Source: Paenibacillus sp. Soil787 (GTDB lineage Bacteria > Bacillota > Bacilli > Paenibacillales > NBRC-103111). From it: DNA of 64,000 nucleotides. A program made the translations under genes and the position numbers. The notes under the pieces are model-generated. The model was not told the DNA's origin. It did no database searches and saw only the letters and a list, made by a program, of their open reading frames with translations. Positions 35,491 through 44,605 of this stretch are shown piece after piece. Numbering within the stretch: the first letter of the stretch is position 1; every line of letters begins with the position of its first letter. The stretch is from the NCBI RefSeq assembly GCF_001429545.1, contig NZ_LMSP01000006.1:1-64000 (forward strand), read 5' to 3'.

Positions 35491-37971
35491 ATGCTGTTAA
35501 AAAGAGAAGAGTCTAACTATTCAAAGAAAGGAGGAGAATATACCTTGCTAAACAAGAATGCAATGAAGAAGACATCGCAAGTACTAGCTTTAACTATGCT
35601 ACTTATGGTATTTATGCCGATTATCGCTTTTGCTAGTAACATTTTTTCAGGTATAACCTACGATGGCAACAACGTGTCAGGTTCAGTTTACAGCAATACA
35701 TATACTCCTGATGGAGTGACAATTAAAGTTTATGGACCTGATAAGTTACAAGTTATTGGAGCAGCAACTGCAACTTACAGTACATACGATGTTACTAGTG
35801 GAGTTTATAAGTATACTCTTGCTCCGTTTCTGCTAGGCAGTACAGTGTACAGCCATGTATACTTAAATGCTCCTAGCATCTCAACATCGGTATACGAAGA
35901 TGCAGTATATGACATCACTGCACCAATTTGGACTAGTGGTACTTTAACCGCTACAAATATTGTGGCAACGTCGCTAACCTTAAACTGGTCTGGTGCATCT
36001 GATAACAAAGGAGTAACAAGCTACAATGTCTATCAAGATAGCGTGCTTATTGCATCCAATGTCAGCGGAACCACTTATACAGTCTCAGGACTGCAAGCAG
36101 GGGTTACTTATCCCTTTACAGTTCAAGCTGTGGATGCTGCAGGTAACGTAAGTGTTGTTGGGCCTTCCGCTTCTTTTAGTACTGCAACTAACCAAAGCAG
36201 CAATATGCCAACACTCGATCGCATTTACTTTAAGTCGTCTTCGAGTTCAACCGATGCTACGGTTAGCAGATACGGAGTTACTGTTGGTGGTAGTGTTTCC
36301 GCCCAGGTTTACGCCGTTTATTCGGATCTCACTAAGGTGAACGTGACGTCTTTCGCAAGCTATTCAAGCGATAATACGTCCATTGTAACTATCAACAGCT
36401 TGGGTAAATTTACAACATTAGCTCAGGGAACTACCGTCATTAATGCTACATATGATAGTAAATCCGCGAGCGTTGGACTTGATGTATTCCCTGTAGTATC
36501 ATCGATAGCTGTCGATTCGAGTTCATACAGTTTAAATGTGGGAGGCACACATAATACTACTGTAACTGCCACTTTCCCGGATCAAACAACTGCTAATGTT
36601 ACTTCTAATTCATGGTACTTTACTAATAATAGGAGCATAGCAACTGTGTCAAGCGCTGGTGTTGTTACTGCTGTTGGCACTGGTTCTACAGTAATTGATG
36701 TCATCTACGGCAGCAAAATAATTAGAGTTGCGGTAGCTGTAACAACTAGTGACAGTACTTGTACTAGTGGTTGTGGTAGCAGTACACCTACTGGACCGCC
36801 TAAAGAAATTGAGATTACGGTAGGCAACCAAATTGCGAAAGAAGCTCTTGAGAAAGCTTTTGCAGGAAACGATAATGTTACTATCACTGTAAAAGGTGAT
36901 TCCGCTTCTCTATCTGCAGCTGGGTTAATTGAAGCAGCTAAAAAAGCTGGTACATCTGTAACAATCACATCTGATAACGGTACTTATGTACTTCCATTAT
37001 CCCTCCTGAAGCTTGAAGATCTTGCTAAATCACTTGGTATTGCTGTAACTGAACTGAAAATCAAAGTTTCGATCACGAAAGTAAGCGGCACAACAGCAAC
37101 AGCAGTTGCTGATGGAGTGAAGGCAATCGGAGCTACTTCTTTGACTGATGCTATCGACTTTAAAGTCACAGCAGAAGACAAAGACGGTAAGTCGGTAGAG
37201 ATCAACGGCTTCGGAAACACTTATGTTTCCCGTAACGTAACTATCGGCAAATCCGTAGACATGAAGAAAGTGACAGGCGTTCTTTACAACGAAGTTACCA
37301 AGAAATATAGCTTCGTGCCTGCAACGTTCGAAACGAAAGACGGTAAAACTGTAGCTACACTGAAACGTAACGGCAACAGTATCTATACTGTAGTTGAAAT
37401 AAACAAGAACTTCACAGATATTGCTTCCCACTGGTCTAAGGATGATGTAAGTCTCCTTGCAAACAAACTGGTAATTGATGGCGCAACGGATACTACTTTT
37501 GCTCCTGATCGCAATATCACTCGTGCTGAGTTCGCTGCTCTGGTTGTTCGTTCCCTTGGACTGAACACAGATACAACTTCAACTACGTTTACTGATGTGA
37601 AATCCTCTGATTGGTATGCAGGTGCTGTTGCTGCCGCTGCAGGAGCGAAGATCATCAACGGATACGAAGACGGTTCCTTCAAAGCCAACGCTCAAATCAC
37701 TCGTGAAGAGCTTGCTTCTATGGTAGTTCGCGCTTTGACATTCGCAGGCGTGAAATCCGATCTTTCCGCAACGCAACAAGCAGCATTGTTAGCTAAATTC
37801 ACTGATGCTAGCCAAATCGTTTGGGCAAAAGGCGAAATTGCTGCTGCTATCAACGCTGGTGTCATCAATGGCTTAACTGACACAACAATCGGTTCCAGCA
37901 AGCAAGCTACTCGCGCAGAAGCTGCTGTTATGCTGAAACGATTCCTGACTAAAGCTGGATTCATCAATTAA
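35491..37971 (+). CDS. Secreted SLH-domain surface protein with FN3 and Big2 domains
   Basis: Up to 826 residues. A signal peptide (MKKTSQVLALTMLLMVFMP...AFA) opens it. Then come a short beta domain, a fibronectin III domain (TSLTLNWSGASDNKGVTSY), two Big2 Ig-like domains (each ending in GTT/STVI), a TCTSGCG linker, an uncharacterised domain (about 430-640) and three SLH repeats (NITRAEFAALVV, ITREELASMVV, ATRAEAAVMLK). SLH repeats bind pyruvylated secondary cell wall polymer. Two starts each have a ribosome site: ATG 35491 and TTG 35545 (AAAGGAGGAG, 8 bases); the TTG start gives a normal signal peptide. It is probably the glycoprotein, or one of them, that this locus decorates. Confidence 0.9.
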   Translation: MLLKREESNYSKKGGEYTLLNKNAMKKTSQVLALTMLLMVFMPIIAFASNIFSGITYDGNNVSGSVYSNTYTPDGVTIKVYGPDKLQVIGAATATYSTYDVTSGVYKYTLAPFLLGSTVYSHVYLNAPSISTSVYEDAVYDITAPIWTSGTLTATNIVATSLTLNWSGASDNKGVTSYNVYQDSVLIASNVSGTTYTVSGLQAGVTYPFTVQAVDAAGNVSVVGPSASFSTATNQSSNMPTLDRIYFKSSSSSTDATVSRYGVTVGGSVSAQVYAVYSDLTKVNVTSFASYSSDNTSIVTINSLGKFTTLAQGTTVINATYDSKSASVGLDVFPVVSSIAVDSSSYSLNVGGTHNTTVTATFPDQTTANVTSNSWYFTNNRSIATVSSAGVVTAVGTGSTVIDVIYGSKIIRVAVAVTTSDSTCTSGCGSSTPTGPPKEIEITVGNQIAKEALEKAFAGNDNVTITVKGDSASLSAAGLIEAAKKAGTSVTITSDNGTYVLPLSLLKLEDLAKSLGIAVTELKIKVSITKVSGTTATAVADGVKAIGATSLTDAIDFKVTAEDKDGKSVEINGFGNTYVSRNVTIGKSVDMKKVTGVLYNEVTKKYSFVPATFETKDGKTVATLKRNGNSIYTVVEINKNFTDIASHWSKDDVSLLANKLVIDGATDTTFAPDRNITRAEFAALVVRSLGLNTDTTSTTFTDVKSSDWYAGAVAAAAGAKIINGYEDGSFKANAQITREELASMVVRALTFAGVKSDLSATQQAALLAKFTDASQIVWAKGEIAAAINAGVINGLTDTTIGSSKQATRAEAAVMLKRFLTKAGFIN
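35527..35547 (+). promoter_or_regulatory. Second, internal ribosome site and TTG start
   Basis: AAAGGAGGAG, 8-base gap, TTG in frame with the SLH gene. It is stronger than the GGAGGTG that precedes ATG 35491 by about 11 bases. Initiation here yields an N-region of MLNKNAMKK before the hydrophobic core. Confidence 0.55.
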
Positions 37972-37990
37972 TCCAACCGCAACTTATAAA

Positions 37991-38026
37991 AAGGGACCTG
38001 ATACACTGTATCAGGCCCTTTTTTTT
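37991..38026 (+). terminator. Terminator after the SLH gene
   Basis: GGGACCTGATAC/GTATCAGGCCC around a short loop, followed by eight or more T: a strong Rho-independent terminator. Confidence 0.9.
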
Positions 38027-38040
38027 ACTATTTGGCGAAA

Positions 38041-38799
38041 CTACCGCCCCGTCCACATATCCATCACACTGTCCGGATCCTGAAACATTTTATAAGGAAT
38101 ATAGCAGTAACCATGATCTCCCCAGTCCTCACCCCAGCTGTTGCGCACGATGACATAACCTGACTGGCCACGATCTACATAGCCCACTGCTAGCAGAGCA
38201 TGTCCGCCTAGTACCCGTTCACGCTTTTTCTTCGGAACCGAAATTTTGCCTGTTTGGGCTGCTTCAGGGGATTGAAAACTCTCGTACAACATCATACCGA
38301 TAACAACGGGTGATTGCTCAGCCAGCGCTGCCTTAAGGGCATATAAATCCGTGATCCGGTGGTAGTCGCTGATTTTGTAATTAGCTGCATCCCGTTCTGC
38401 TTTGGGATCGGGAGTATCTCTGAAATCTGTAATATGATATGGATAATCTTCCTCTGGACAAACGCCAATCTTCTGGAGCACTTTCATCCCATCTCGGATA
38501 TAGGCGCCTGAATCTTCATCCACATGACCCTCAAGCTCGCGTTCGTGCCAATACAAGAAAAGCCGGGAAAGGGCTGTCCATTTCTCCTTACTGCTTACGA
38601 GCAAATACTCTCGAAGCCCGCTAGCTATGGCGTTAGCCGTACAGCTCCCGAGTGCACCTTGATCGACAATGGGGGACATGTCTGAGCGCAAATCGACTTT
38701 CTTGGGCAGCTCGCTCGGGGACTTAAACGAAGTACTCATAAAATGATAATCTCGTAAGTCACGCTTTTCTCGTTTCAAAGGGAACACACGATTCGACAT
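38041..38799 (-). CDS. Papain-like C1A cysteine peptidase
   Basis: 252 residues, no signal peptide, so probably cytoplasmic or spore-associated. The catalytic Cys is in DQGALGSCTANAIA (Cys53, with Gln47 of the oxyanion hole), the His in LGGHALLAVGY and the Asn in VRNSWGEDWG. It has no propeptide of the papain type. ATG 38799 is chosen with AGGG about 10 bases upstream. It faces the SLH gene tail to tail across the strong terminator. Substrates unknown. Confidence 0.9.
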   Translation of the reverse strand: MSNRVFPLKREKRDLRDYHFMSTSFKSPSELPKKVDLRSDMSPIVDQGALGSCTANAIASGLREYLLVSSKEKWTALSRLFLYWHERELEGHVDEDSGAYIRDGMKVLQKIGVCPEEDYPYHITDFRDTPDPKAERDAANYKISDYHRITDLYALKAALAEQSPVVIGMMLYESFQSPEAAQTGKISVPKKKRERVLGGHALLAVGYVDRGQSGYVIVRNSWGEDWGDHGYCYIPYKMFQDPDSVMDMWTGR

Positions 38800-38922
38800 A
38801 ACTACACACCCTTTCATATATGATACATAATTATACAATTTGATACCAAAATATGTATATAGTCCAATAGACTAATAGAAGCCACCAACCGTTATCCTAC
38901 AAATGAATATTAGTTGATGGCT

Positions 38923-38990
38923 CCCCATGCAAGATCTGCACGGGTTCAATACGCTCCAGCTTGGAGGAGCACACCCCTCTCTCGGGGGTA
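38923..38990 (-). pseudogene. Short scar resembling two pieces of the SNF2 gene
   Basis: Two short runs match the SNF2 gene at 40218-40241 (…TGCACGGGTTC) and 40355-40391 (CGCTCCAGCTTGG…CTCTCGGGGG), in the same order and orientation but joined, with about 110 bases missing. Read on the minus strand it still gives a short peptide (TPERGVCSSKLERI, EPVQILHGEP). It is either a remnant of a partial duplication or a member of a dispersed repeat family. Confidence 0.45.
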
Positions 38991-39086
38991 CCAACCGAAG
39001 GATTTTCGTTATATAAAATGTTTAATTTTCATTTTTCGTGGTATAATGTTAATTATACTTAACATTATTCAGGAAAAGGTGTTAAT

Positions 39087-39640
39087 ATGGATTTACTTTC
39101 ACAAGAAAAAATATTAAAAGTTTTACTTGGATATAATCCATGGTGGGCTAACGGTCATGTTCCAAAAGAGTTTACCCGCCCAGTTAAACGATTGGCCTTC
39201 TATGAAGCCAGCAAAATTTTTCATCACGCACAAATACGTCGCGAAGTTATTTTATCTGGTCCAAGAAGAGTCGGGAAAACGACTATTCTTTATCAAATGA
39301 TCGAGCAAGAGCTGAATGAAGTTCCGCCGAAAGCAATTCTTTACGTTTCATTTGACCACCCTATACTTAAACTGGTTGATATCGGAAAAATCTTAGAAAT
39401 ATTTCAGAATAATATCGCTCACGATCAGACTGCGCTTTTCTTATTTTTCGATGAAATTCAATACGCGTCGGATTGGGATTTATGGTTAAAAACGTTGTAC
39501 GATAGTCAACCTAGTTATAAAATTATGGCTACAGGATCCGCCAGTCCTGTTTTGGCAGCAAAAGCGACTGAAAGCGGTGTTGGCAGATGGACATTAATAC
39601 GAATACCAACCTTATCTTTCTATGAATACATTGAGATCAA
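39087..39640 (+). pseudogene. Truncated AAA ATPase (DUF4143-type) gene
   Basis: The first about 185 residues of a Bacillota/archaeal AAA ATPase: Walker A SGPRRVGKTT, Walker B LFLFFDEIQYASDW, sensor TGSASP, then RIPTLSFYEYIEI. The family is usually 400 or more residues with a C-terminal DUF4143 domain. After 39,640 the frame runs into unrelated bases (the 5' end of a minus-strand gene), so the C-terminal half is missing. Its upstream bases are AT-rich, unlike its neighbours. Probably inactive; origin by recombination or transfer is inferred. Confidence 0.75.
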
Positions 39641-39713
39641 GCCGCTGCTGCTTACCCGCTTCCTTCGCAGGCTCGTTAGCCTTGCCGCTTCGAATTACTT
39701 TCTGCTCGCTCAT
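39612..39713 (-). pseudogene. 5' fragment of an unknown gene downstream of SNF2
   Basis: The minus strand has GGGAGGAG, 7 bases and an ATG opening MSEQKVIRSGKANEPAKEA, 33 codons before a stop that lies inside the ATPase sequence. The strong ribosome site and position about 100 bases after the SNF2 stop suggest the start of a real operon gene whose remainder was lost at the same junction (about 39,640). Confidence 0.5.
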
Positions 39714-39816
39714 TGTCCCACTCCTCCCTTCTTAGCACTCCTTGCCTCCTGGCATTCTCCGGGGCTTAGAGGACAAGGCCCTGCCTGTGTCCCATTCAAG
39801 CTGGTCATACGCCTGA

Positions 39817-42800
39817 TCACTTCTCCACCCACTCCCGCCGCAAAGCAAAAAGCTCGCGAAGCTCACCTGTAGACATCACGGTAACCCAGTTCTCGCCGGT
39901 GCCGACGATTTGGTCGCTGAGACCTTTTTTGCGCTCGATCATCTCGTCGATGCGCTCTTCGAGTGTGCCAAGGGTGACGAACTTGTGCACCTGCACGTCG
40001 CGGGTTTGGCCGATGCGGAAAGCACGGTCCGTGGCCTGGTTCTCCACGGCGGGATTCCACCAGCGGTCGTAGTGGAAAACATGATTCGCCGCGGTGAGGT
40101 TGAGGCCGGTTCCTCCTGCTTTCAGCGAGAGGACGAAGATCCTGCAGCGCTCCGCATCCGGGAGCGCGTCGTCTTGGAAGCGCGCGATCATTTCATCGCG
40201 CTTCGTCTTCGTAAGCCCCCCGTGCAAGAACTGCACGGGTTCACTCCGCTCCTGCGAGATTACACGCTGCAGGAGGTGGCCCATCTCGACGAACTGGGTG
40301 AAGATGAGGCAGCTGCCTCCTTCGCTCCTAAGTTCGTCGATCATTTCAAGCAGGCGCTCCAGCTTGGCTGAGCGCACCGCCCTCTCGGGGGCATCCACCG
40401 CCCCCGCACTATCCCCATCCTTCAGGAACAACGAAGGATGATCACAGATCTGCTTCAGCTTCATAAGCGAAGCTAGAATCAAGCCTTTTTTCTCCATGCC
40501 CGATAGGCTGTCGATCTTTTCCATCAAGCTCTGCACGACGTTCTCGTAAAGTGCCCCCTGCTCAGTGGTCAAGGCAACATAAGCCTTGGACTCGTACTTA
40601 TCCGGCAAATCCAGCTGAATGGCCGGATCTTTTTTAACCCTTCTCAAAAGGAACGGACGAATCAAACGCTGCACACGTGCGGTCAGCTCAGGTGAGCCAT
40701 TATCACTCTTCTCAATAGGTCCCACATACTGATGATTGAAATGGCTCAGTGTTCCCAGATACCCAGGATTAATAAAGTCAAAAATCGACCAAAGCTCGGT
40801 CAACCGATTCTCAATAGGCGTCCCGGTTAAAGCAATGCGCTGGCGAGCATCTAAGCTCCGAATAGCTTGAGATTGCTTCGTATAAGCGTTCTTGATATTT
40901 TGTGCCTCGTCCAAACAGATAGCATTCCAAGTCACGCTTGACAACTCTTTTTCATCCAGCTGAGCGATGTTGTAGGAAGTCATCACGAGGTCTGCATCTT
41001 GAACAGAGGCTTCGAAATCTTCAGCTTTTGCTCGCTGCGCCCCGTAATGGAGATGAACTTTAAGAGTTGGCGCGAAACGCGCAAGCTCTTTCTGCCAATT
41101 GCCAAGTACGGAGGTTGGACAAATTAATAAGGAGGGTACAGATTCCTGAGATCTGGTCGTTGAGTTTGTGTCTTTGGCTTGGTTCGACGTTTCAGCTGTC
41201 GGATTCGGCTCTTTCGCCGCCTTCTTTGCCGCCAACAAATAAGCAATAAACTGAATCGTCTTTCCAAGCCCCATATCATCCGCCAGACACCCGCCTAGCC
41301 CGATCTCACGCAGAAAAAGCAACCAAGACACACCCTCAACCTGATAATGCCGCAAATCCGCTTCCAGACCTTCAATCCGCTCAACTAGCGGAATGGATTT
41401 CGCCTGTTTCAGCTGCTTCATCAAGCTCCGCAAGCTGCTATTCAGCTCAACGCTGACCCTAAGCAGCTCCCGCTTTTCGTCCTCAGCTCCATCTCCAGCT
41501 CTCGCTTCTTCTCCCTCAGCCCCCGTCTTCCTTCCATCAGCACCTGTCTTTTCATCCTCATCTGTTCCGTCCCCCTCCAAGAGATGCATTTCTAATACAT
41601 CGCGGAAAGAAAGTCCTTTCTTCTTCTCTACCTGCCGCATCGCGGCCTTGATCTGCTCCAAATAGGCAGGATCAAGCTGTATCCATTTACCGCGAATATA
41701 AATCAGCCGTTTCTTCTGTTCAGTGATCTGGAGAAATTCCTCCTCCGACAAATCCACCCCGCCCAAGGCGATACGCCAATCGAATTGGATAATCTGATCC
41801 ATGCCGAACATGGTCTTGCGCGAAGCACCAACCGAGCTCCGCAGTTTAGCTTTTAGCTGAGGACGCAGACGCTGCAGCTCCTCCCACCAGGAAGGCAGGA
41901 ACACCGATAGGCCAGCTGCAACGAGCTGCAAGCTCGATTCAGTAAGGAACTCCCAAGCTTGATCATCCGACAACTGCTCTATCATCTTCCCTCTCTGAAA
42001 TTCACTCTCCAGATATGGTAGAATTCGCAGGATACGGTCTATTTGCTCCTGGATTTTAACCTCAATGTCATCCAGCCAAGCCGCAGGGATTTGACCCGTT
42101 AAACAGTTTCCCGTCGTACTAAACTCAACGAATCGGTTAGGATCCTTACGATCCTGAGCAATGAACCTGAGCCGCCAATCTGCCCCGTTATCTTTGGCCG
42201 ATGTCGTCCCGTCCACATATGCTTCTGCATAGGGCTCCACAAGCTGCACACAAATACGATACGGCGCATCGTCCTGCTTCCAACCAATCGCAAGAAGCCA
42301 ATCGTCCTCCTGCATCCAGCTCAAATCAGCTCTAGCGGCCGCGGATGCTGGGTCATCCACCTTCAGCAAGATATTCTCCTCAAGCAAGCGGCTCCAAGCC
42401 GAGCTGATCTCCGAATCAGGATCTAGGCTCAGCATCTCCCCGACTATGGTATTGAACCAGTCCTGCCAGAGAGCTTCACCCAGCCGCTTCCCTTGTAAAA
42501 GCTGCAGAAACTCTTCCTTCTTCTCCTCGGGCAGCTGCAGCTTCCACCCCGTTGTTCCTTCTCGCCATTGTTCATACGAGGGCATGTACCAACCAGCAGC
42601 CAAAGCCTCTCTAAACAGAGAGGCCCCTCTCTTCATCAACAGGACATCCTCATCCCACGATAATTTCCCGTGCAACAAAACACCTGGATCTGCCAGGTAA
42701 TCCATCGCCATATAAGGCGTCAGAACCAAGCCTTCACCCTGTGCGGACTGAATGCTTTCGAGCTGCGTCCCATAATAGGACCGCTCATGCCAAGCAAAAA

Positions 42801-42918
42801 GCAGCTTTCTCAGCGTATAGCCAGGAACCTTGTTGGCCTGCTCCGTTTCTCCGAAAAAAACGAAGCTCCCTGAAGGGAGTCTCTCCATTCTGATATGTAT
42901 TTGTGACATGCTGATCAT
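39817..42918 (-). CDS. SNF2/SWI2 family DNA helicase-like ATPase
   Basis: 1033 residues. The N-terminal half is the bacterial SNF2-associated domain. The motor follows: DDMGLGKTIQ (Walker A), CLDEAQNIKN (DExx box), ALTGTPIENR, then helicase C with LIFTQFVEMGHLL and ATDRAFRIGQTRDVQVHKF. There is a charged, Glu/Gly-rich linker near residues 450-480. Such proteins couple ATP use to moving along DNA or RNA polymerase complexes. Its ATG overlaps the stop of the SWIM gene (ATGA), a pair widely conserved in Bacillota. The last genes after it appear to have been disrupted. Confidence 0.94.
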   Translation of the reverse strand: MISMSQIHIRMERLPSGSFVFFGETEQANKVPGYTLRKLLFAWHERSYYGTQLESIQSAQGEGLVLTPYMAMDYLADPGVLLHGKLSWDEDVLLMKRGASLFREALAAGWYMPSYEQWREGTTGWKLQLPEEKKEEFLQLLQGKRLGEALWQDWFNTIVGEMLSLDPDSEISSAWSRLLEENILLKVDDPASAAARADLSWMQEDDWLLAIGWKQDDAPYRICVQLVEPYAEAYVDGTTSAKDNGADWRLRFIAQDRKDPNRFVEFSTTGNCLTGQIPAAWLDDIEVKIQEQIDRILRILPYLESEFQRGKMIEQLSDDQAWEFLTESSLQLVAAGLSVFLPSWWEELQRLRPQLKAKLRSSVGASRKTMFGMDQIIQFDWRIALGGVDLSEEEFLQITEQKKRLIYIRGKWIQLDPAYLEQIKAAMRQVEKKKGLSFRDVLEMHLLEGDGTDEDEKTGADGRKTGAEGEEARAGDGAEDEKRELLRVSVELNSSLRSLMKQLKQAKSIPLVERIEGLEADLRHYQVEGVSWLLFLREIGLGGCLADDMGLGKTIQFIAYLLAAKKAAKEPNPTAETSNQAKDTNSTTRSQESVPSLLICPTSVLGNWQKELARFAPTLKVHLHYGAQRAKAEDFEASVQDADLVMTSYNIAQLDEKELSSVTWNAICLDEAQNIKNAYTKQSQAIRSLDARQRIALTGTPIENRLTELWSIFDFINPGYLGTLSHFNHQYVGPIEKSDNGSPELTARVQRLIRPFLLRRVKKDPAIQLDLPDKYESKAYVALTTEQGALYENVVQSLMEKIDSLSGMEKKGLILASLMKLKQICDHPSLFLKDGDSAGAVDAPERAVRSAKLERLLEMIDELRSEGGSCLIFTQFVEMGHLLQRVISQERSEPVQFLHGGLTKTKRDEMIARFQDDALPDAERCRIFVLSLKAGGTGLNLTAANHVFHYDRWWNPAVENQATDRAFRIGQTRDVQVHKFVTLGTLEERIDEMIERKKGLSDQIVGTGENWVTVMSTGELRELFALRREWVEK

Positions 42919-44489
42919 GTAATAGTCTTCCCTTTCCGCAATTCCTCTTGAAACGCGCGGTAACGCGAATATTGTTTGCTTAGCTGCTGAACATACGCCT
43001 CGAAACGGGTGGATTGCTTGAGCTTTTTATAGGCAGCCGCCAGCTTCTTTAGCAGCTTGACAGCTTGTCTGTAATCTTCCCGATTTTTACCCTGAATGCA
43101 TTCCTCAGCCGCATAGTGATATATGGGGAGAAGTACGCGTACATTGGCTTGTTCGACTATTTTCAAATGAGCAGATTCAATATGAATCGGTAATAAATTT
43201 AGCAGCAGGCACAAGTCTGCCCATGCTTGGTATTCCTCTTTTTCAATTAAAAAACGAGAGTAATGCTGATAACTAGCGGGCAAAAGTGCCACCATGGCCT
43301 CTCTGTGCTCATCTTCAACTTTTATAGAGGCAGACGCCTTTTTCCATAAACCGAGATACTCACTCGCATAATGCACAGCATCCTTGCGGACCACGGGCCC
43401 TAGCCAGCGCAGCCATTTTAAAAGACGATCCCACTGCTCCGCCGCAGCAAAATTGTGCAAATAACCAAACCAATCCTCCGGTTTGAGTACATCTATCCCT
43501 GTTGTAATCCGCTCCCAAGCGTTCTCGTCATCTTCACTCATCATGTCAAAATGCGCTAACGCTGCAACTGCTGCTTCACGCGCACCCTTGTCCCTATCTT
43601 TATCCTCAGCAATCTTCCGCAATCTAGTAAGCTCATCCGCCACTAGACCCTTTTCATACAGTAAATCCGACCACAGCAGCTTATTGACCTCCGACCATTT
43701 CAAATAGGAATAGATTGACTTCCTAGTAACATTCTTGGCTAGATAAGCCGCGAGCTCTTTCAAATGCCCGGAGTACTTCATCTGTGCTTTGTCCACATCG
43801 ATCTCTCTAAGAACAGAAGTGAGCTGTTCACGGCTGTGTTTCGCTATTTTAGAGAAAAAATAACCACCATTATAAAAGAAATCATACATACCGGACTTCG
43901 CCTCAGCCAAAGCATCACAAAGCTGCTTGAGATACAGAACGACTTGAATGTCGTAAATGCTCCTGATGGTCGGTTCCCAGTCATCCGCCAGCTTATTTAG
44001 CTGCCTCCAGGCACGAACGTACAACTCCTCCACACTAAAAGCATTATAAACCTTGGAATTCGCATATTGCTTTTCAAAATACGCCAGCCACTCTTCACAG
44101 GTATCTGTCGCTTTGGGCAGCTTAACCGCCTGTTTTGGCGTGAGATTGATCTGTTGCTGTGTTACCGCATCGCTCCGTCTGCCTGTCAAAAACTCCTTCG
44201 GATCAAATCCCATTTGCTCTGCAACCTCAAAAAGAACAGCAGCCATATGCTTACAAGAAGAGCCATAAGGGCAACTGCATTTGCTTCGCATAAATGAACT
44301 CAAATCAATATGAACCTTATACGTGCTGGATCCGGATACTTTAGCTTTAATAATGCTTGTTCCCTCTGTTGTAACTTCCCTAACGTGACCGTCCCCATAA
44401 TACGCCCAACCCCGCTTTAGAATCGTCATATCAAAATAGGACCGGATCCAATTTCTCCAATGATCCCAATCCATCACTATCTTCGACAT
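42915..44489 (-). CDS. SWIM zinc-finger protein
   Basis: 524 residues. The SWIM motif CSCPYGSSCKHMAAVLFEV lies near residues 58-75 (CxC...CxH). The remainder is an alpha-helical, Lys/Trp-rich region. SWIM proteins paired with SNF2 helicases occur in many bacteria and probably act with them. ATG 44489 is fixed by GGAGGG 6 bases upstream. Confidence 0.92.
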   Translation of the reverse strand: MSKIVMDWDHWRNWIRSYFDMTILKRGWAYYGDGHVREVTTEGTSIIKAKVSGSSTYKVHIDLSSFMRSKCSCPYGSSCKHMAAVLFEVAEQMGFDPKEFLTGRRSDAVTQQQINLTPKQAVKLPKATDTCEEWLAYFEKQYANSKVYNAFSVEELYVRAWRQLNKLADDWEPTIRSIYDIQVVLYLKQLCDALAEAKSGMYDFFYNGGYFFSKIAKHSREQLTSVLREIDVDKAQMKYSGHLKELAAYLAKNVTRKSIYSYLKWSEVNKLLWSDLLYEKGLVADELTRLRKIAEDKDRDKGAREAAVAALAHFDMMSEDDENAWERITTGIDVLKPEDWFGYLHNFAAAEQWDRLLKWLRWLGPVVRKDAVHYASEYLGLWKKASASIKVEDEHREAMVALLPASYQHYSRFLIEKEEYQAWADLCLLLNLLPIHIESAHLKIVEQANVRVLLPIYHYAAEECIQGKNREDYRQAVKLLKKLAAAYKKLKQSTRFEAYVQQLSKQYSRYRAFQEELRKGKTIT

Positions 44490-44563
44490 CAGTGGCCCTC
44501 CATGAATCATAAATTATCTATCCCTCTATTATACAGGAAAGAAGGTCCTCATAAATAACAAAG

Positions 44564-44596
44564 CCCTAGCCGAATCTTTACAGATTCAAGCTAGGG
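44564..44596 (-). terminator. Hairpin after the cotD-like gene
   Basis: CCCTAGC(C/T)(G/T)GAATC-type arms pair around TTTACA just past the stop. The minus-strand tail (CTTTGTTATTT) is only partly T-rich. Confidence 0.55.
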
Positions 44597-44605
44597 TCTC
44601 GTAAA

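Noticed and set aside
39641-39872. 3' extension of the AAA ATPase frame
   Set aside because: It is the complement of a minus-strand gene start and the SNF2 3' end, not ATPase sequence.
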